Positions 60,951 to 64,000 of a stretch of DNA of 64,000 bases are shown here, piece by piece. The position numbers and the translations under genes were made by a program. The notes beneath the pieces are model-generated. The model saw nothing but the letters and a program-made list of their open reading frames with translations. It was not told the DNA's origin and ran no database searches. Positions within the stretch are counted from its first letter, which is position 1; each line of letters begins with the position of its first letter. The stretch covers positions 1 to 64,000 of the forward strand of contig BSBK01002159.1 of assembly GCA_027943335.1 (NCBI GenBank), given 5' to 3'. Origin of the DNA: Chamaecyparis obtusa. Its lineage: Eukaryota; Streptophyta; Pinopsida; Cupressales; Cupressaceae.

Positions 60951-62455
60951 CGGCACCATAATTTTGAAGCACTTTAGATTCAGTTACTAACCCTTTTGAG
61001 TCCATTCTACATGATTGTCCTGTAGTACCAGTGGGTTTGTGCATTGAACATAGGATAAATTAGTTGGATCCATCCACTTTCTATAGTTACTATGGCTATG
61101 GGATGGATCCAACACTTGTATATTATGTAATTTGACCTTATTATGCAGGAGTTTAATAAATATGCAAGGTAATTACCAAATTGTGCAATTTAAGAGGGTG
61201 AAAGGCACATAAAGTAAGGGCCATGGGTATAGCAGAAGGAGTTTGGGCTAAATGAGAGGGTGTTTTTCCTTTGAAAAATGTTAGTACATGTTGAGGACAT
61301 GGTCTAGGATCAAAGAGTGGATCCTAGAAGGGAGTTTTAAGCTATTTGTGAGAAGTCCTAGTTATAGGCTTGATTTGGTGAGGGTTTGTGATTTGGGGTA
61401 TGTGCAGAGGGTCAATGGCCTAAAGGATGTCAAAATCCTTGGTTTTACTTCATTTTAATAGAATTTAGTATGTGGAAAGGTTAAGGGATACAACCATGAT
61501 AGGGTTGTTTTGTAAAATGGGGCTATTAGGCCTAGACATGAAAATGGAGCAACAATTTTTGGAGGAGAAGTTTTGAAACAAGTGGGCTTGGTTTCAACAT
61601 ATGTTTAATAAATTGAAAAATGGTATTTGGATCCCTGATTTTTTTAGGGAGTCATTTGAAATAATTTGGAGAAATATGAAAATTTCTCCCTGGATAGGGC
61701 TAGTAGGACATGTCTAAAGAGAGCAGTTTGATAATGGGAAGATAACCACTAAAGATTATGAGTTTGAATATGGGAGATGAGATGTTTGGAGTATGTTGAG
61801 AACCTTTGAAGGTTTCGGAACACCCATCAAGAGAGTCAAGGGCACTTGAAGGGTTAGTTTGATAAAAATCATGGGACATGAAGTATGGTTTAGTGATTGG
61901 GTATGAAGATATGGGAGAGAATCTAAAATTGTGGAGTCTAGTGGGTTATAAGATGTTGAGTTTGACCTCTAATAGGTCTATTATGTGGGTTGGCTCTTGG
62001 AGTTAATCCTTGGTTCAAGGAAAGATTAGAGTGTTGTTACAAAATAAAGGAGAAATCTGATATTCTCCTATGAAGATTACAAATCCACAACTAGCCTCTA
62101 CATCAAAATAAAACATACATATTCTAATAAAGTATAAATCATATAGTAACAATATAAATTGATAAACATATAAGCATAACTATAAGGCATGGGAAATTTA
62201 CAAAGCATAAGACATCCACATAAACATAAATTAGTATACATCAATACACCTAACACATGAATTGCATACCTAAAACATAAACTATATATATTCATAGGGA
62301 ATGAAGTCAAAAATATGTCCAATAATGTCAAACATTGAATATATCCAATACAGTTAAACTGGCTTCCTCAAATCCAAATGGATGTACAACATGTCACTTA
62401 TACAATATACAAAAAATATGTCCACTAATGCCATATAGGCATACAATCTATATCC
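60951..62455. other. Region with no supported gene
   Basis: AT-rich; 61000-62030 is somewhat more G-rich on the plus strand and could be an old decayed element, but no motif is readable. Confidence 0.35.
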
Positions 62456-63776
62456 TTAATCTAGTCCTTTCCCGCCACGAGAAGAAAACAAATCCTGAGC
62501 TATCTTTGATTGTCGCATCAATGGAGATGTAGTGGATGTTGTAGTCTTTCGAGTGCACTCACTAGTCCTCCTGTCTAGACTCTTCTGCAACTTGAGATGA
62601 TAAAAAAATTATAAACATCAATAACTAATATATATTGAAATTAAATTATACAATGACATAAAATAGAATATTTTCTTACCACTAGAAAATAGTCACTATG
62701 TACATCCACCGAAGGTGCATGCTGACGATCTAGAGTAATAAGTCCCTAAAACAATGATCAAAATAATAATTAAAATATATACATGAATATTATTAAAAAT
62801 TCAATACAAACTATTAAAATAACAATTAAAATTAAGTGATCTCTTTCATACCTCAGCCAGTGCTACAAAACTAGCTACTATTGTAGCTGCTCCACGATCC
62901 AAAGTATCACAAACATAAGGAGTCTCTGATGTCAATAATAGAAAATGAAACAACAAAAGTATTATGTAGTTATCAAGATTACATATATTTTTTACAACCC
63001 TACTAATGAATAAATGGTACCTCTGTGAAGGTTCCACTACATCCTTCAGTGTGCGGTGTTGATGTCGAAGCTTCAACATTAAACTAGTGCACATGTACAT
63101 GGAAATTTATAAGACAACCATTCATATAAGAACGCACTACTGACATGTTAATTATAATGCATTATTACATATATACCTGTGGACTCAATGATGATGTCAC
63201 AAAGCCAAGTGAATGAATGTGATCACCACAATGACCACTTTGCCTCTGGATTTTGATCATAATTTGTCTAGTAATTTAGTTATTCATTCATTTATTAATT
63301 AAATATAATCAAGTAAATCAAATTAACATGGAAATAAATATACCTCAAGGAAAGTGGCACGATGCCCTTCACTGTCTATTGTGAATGTTGATGGTCCACC
63401 AATGAACTAATGCACATGAACAATAAGTTATGATACAGTCATTCATATAATTACATAATAATCAAATATATTAATTAAAATGATTTATTCAATACATACT
63501 TGTGGAGTTGATGACAAAGTGTAGAAGGGGACTAGAGGATCATTTCCATTTCCACTGAGACTCTTGCCTTGAATTTTGATCATAATCAATAGATACTAAA
63601 TTAATTAGTTATTATTTTATAAATGAAATATGATCAAATAAATTTAATGTTCTGTCAATACCAAATGTCATATTTAGAAAATCACCGGTCATCATTCTAT
63701 GATCCTCTTCCTCTCTCTCAATAATACCAACTATGCACAAGGATCCACATGACTGAAAAATATGCCCCCTCAAAGA
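62456..63776 (-). CDS. Tentative multi-exon gene or pseudogene, unrecognised, 5' incomplete
   Basis: Short open blocks on the minus strand, most bounded by AG and GT: 63662-63776, 63500-63595, 63344-63406, 63177-63267, 63021-63083, 62852-62923, 62680-62745 and 62456-62584 (ending KGLD and TAA). The four exons at 63344-63406, 63021-63083, 62852-62923 and 62680-62745 are multiples of three in phase 0; the two of about 90 bp are not the same length and do not join in frame without adjustment. Two exon pairs are tandem duplicates: MIKIQ...SPQ / STPQ, then F..STxT...EG...TFxE. Upstream sequence to 64000 has stops in each frame. No known domain is seen. It could be a host gene, a gene fragment captured by a transposon, or a pseudogene. 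Confidence 0.4.
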
Positions 63777-64000
63777 CTAACCATGGTGACCCTCAACTAA
63801 AGGAGTGGCACACTAAATGAGAGTCTCTGTTAGAGCACTAATCATGCCTAGTGTGTCCACCTCTACATGTTTCGTCACAATGGAAGGAATACTAACATTA
63901 TTCACCCGTGGCTTGCCAATAGGAACCCTAGGTGTGTTAGGGTCACAATGTGCCCCCGCTCTATCAAATGATGACCCCCCTCATCTACCCTGAGAATCTA
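63777..64000 (-). other. Upstream part of the tentative gene
   Basis: Codon-like text such as GKPRVNNVSIPSIVTKHVEV is readable on minus but is flanked by stops. More exons probably lie beyond the window. Confidence 0.25.

Noticed and set aside
1..64000. CRISPR arrays, bacterial operons, phage or plasmid features
   Set aside because: Repeat structure, LTR ends, introns and codon use are those of a plant nuclear genome; no direct-repeat/spacer array is present.

Overview
The window looks like repeat-rich, AT-rich, intron-scale intergenic DNA from a large plant nuclear genome. The evidence is plant-type LTR retroelements primed by initiator-Met tRNA (TGGTATCAGAGC-type sites), Ty1/copia-type gag, a CACTA-like terminus, long CT/CA microsatellites and 5-bp target-site duplications (TSDs). 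Several LTRs carry a C-run motif next to the primer site, and many copies look old and decayed. A gymnosperm is my best guess, by inference only. I see no intact host gene; the best gene-like candidate is a set of short exons on the minus strand at the right edge. No rRNA, tRNA or CRISPR was recognised.

Layout. 225-1178: decayed unrecognised ORF. 1772-7520: element E (plus strand), with 5' LTR, primer site, ORF1 and ORF2, cut off by a CT microsatellite. 8280-12675: wreck of an uncharacterised transposase-like gene (FAENY / HGKGEHD family), with an in-frame 54-bp repeat and a large microsatellite inside. 14712-23750: element F, a pol-less LTR element with a Ser/Pro-rich ORF and a series of small hairpins. 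28336-36128: element D (minus strand), complete with two LTRs and TSD TGCAT. 38112-39902: 483-bp inverted repeat. 40232-43675: copia fragment (minus). 43676-44217 and 58918-60950: about 350-bp tandem repeat, split by element A. 44218-58917: element A (minus), whose 3' LTR holds solo LTR B (44790-52206), which in turn holds small LTR element C (46789-49808). 62456-63776: short exons on minus.

How the parts relate. E, D and A are three divergent members of one family with no reverse transcriptase, integrase or RNase H. All have an LTR of about 1.05-1.25 kb, a primer site, and an ORF1 of 429-438 codons starting 43-58 nt after it (coiled coil plus 4-5 CCHC zinc knuckles). After a 0.45-0.57 kb gap comes a long ORF2 of unknown function. 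They presumably depended on an autonomous relative for enzymes. C is a small non-autonomous relative of the copia fragment, sharing LTR and leader sequence. The nest gives a relative order: tandem array, then A, then B, then C.

Decay. Premature stops are overwhelmingly TAG/TAA where Gln (CAG/CAA) would fit, as expected from C-to-T loss in methylated DNA. All coordinates were read by eye; identity figures are approximate.
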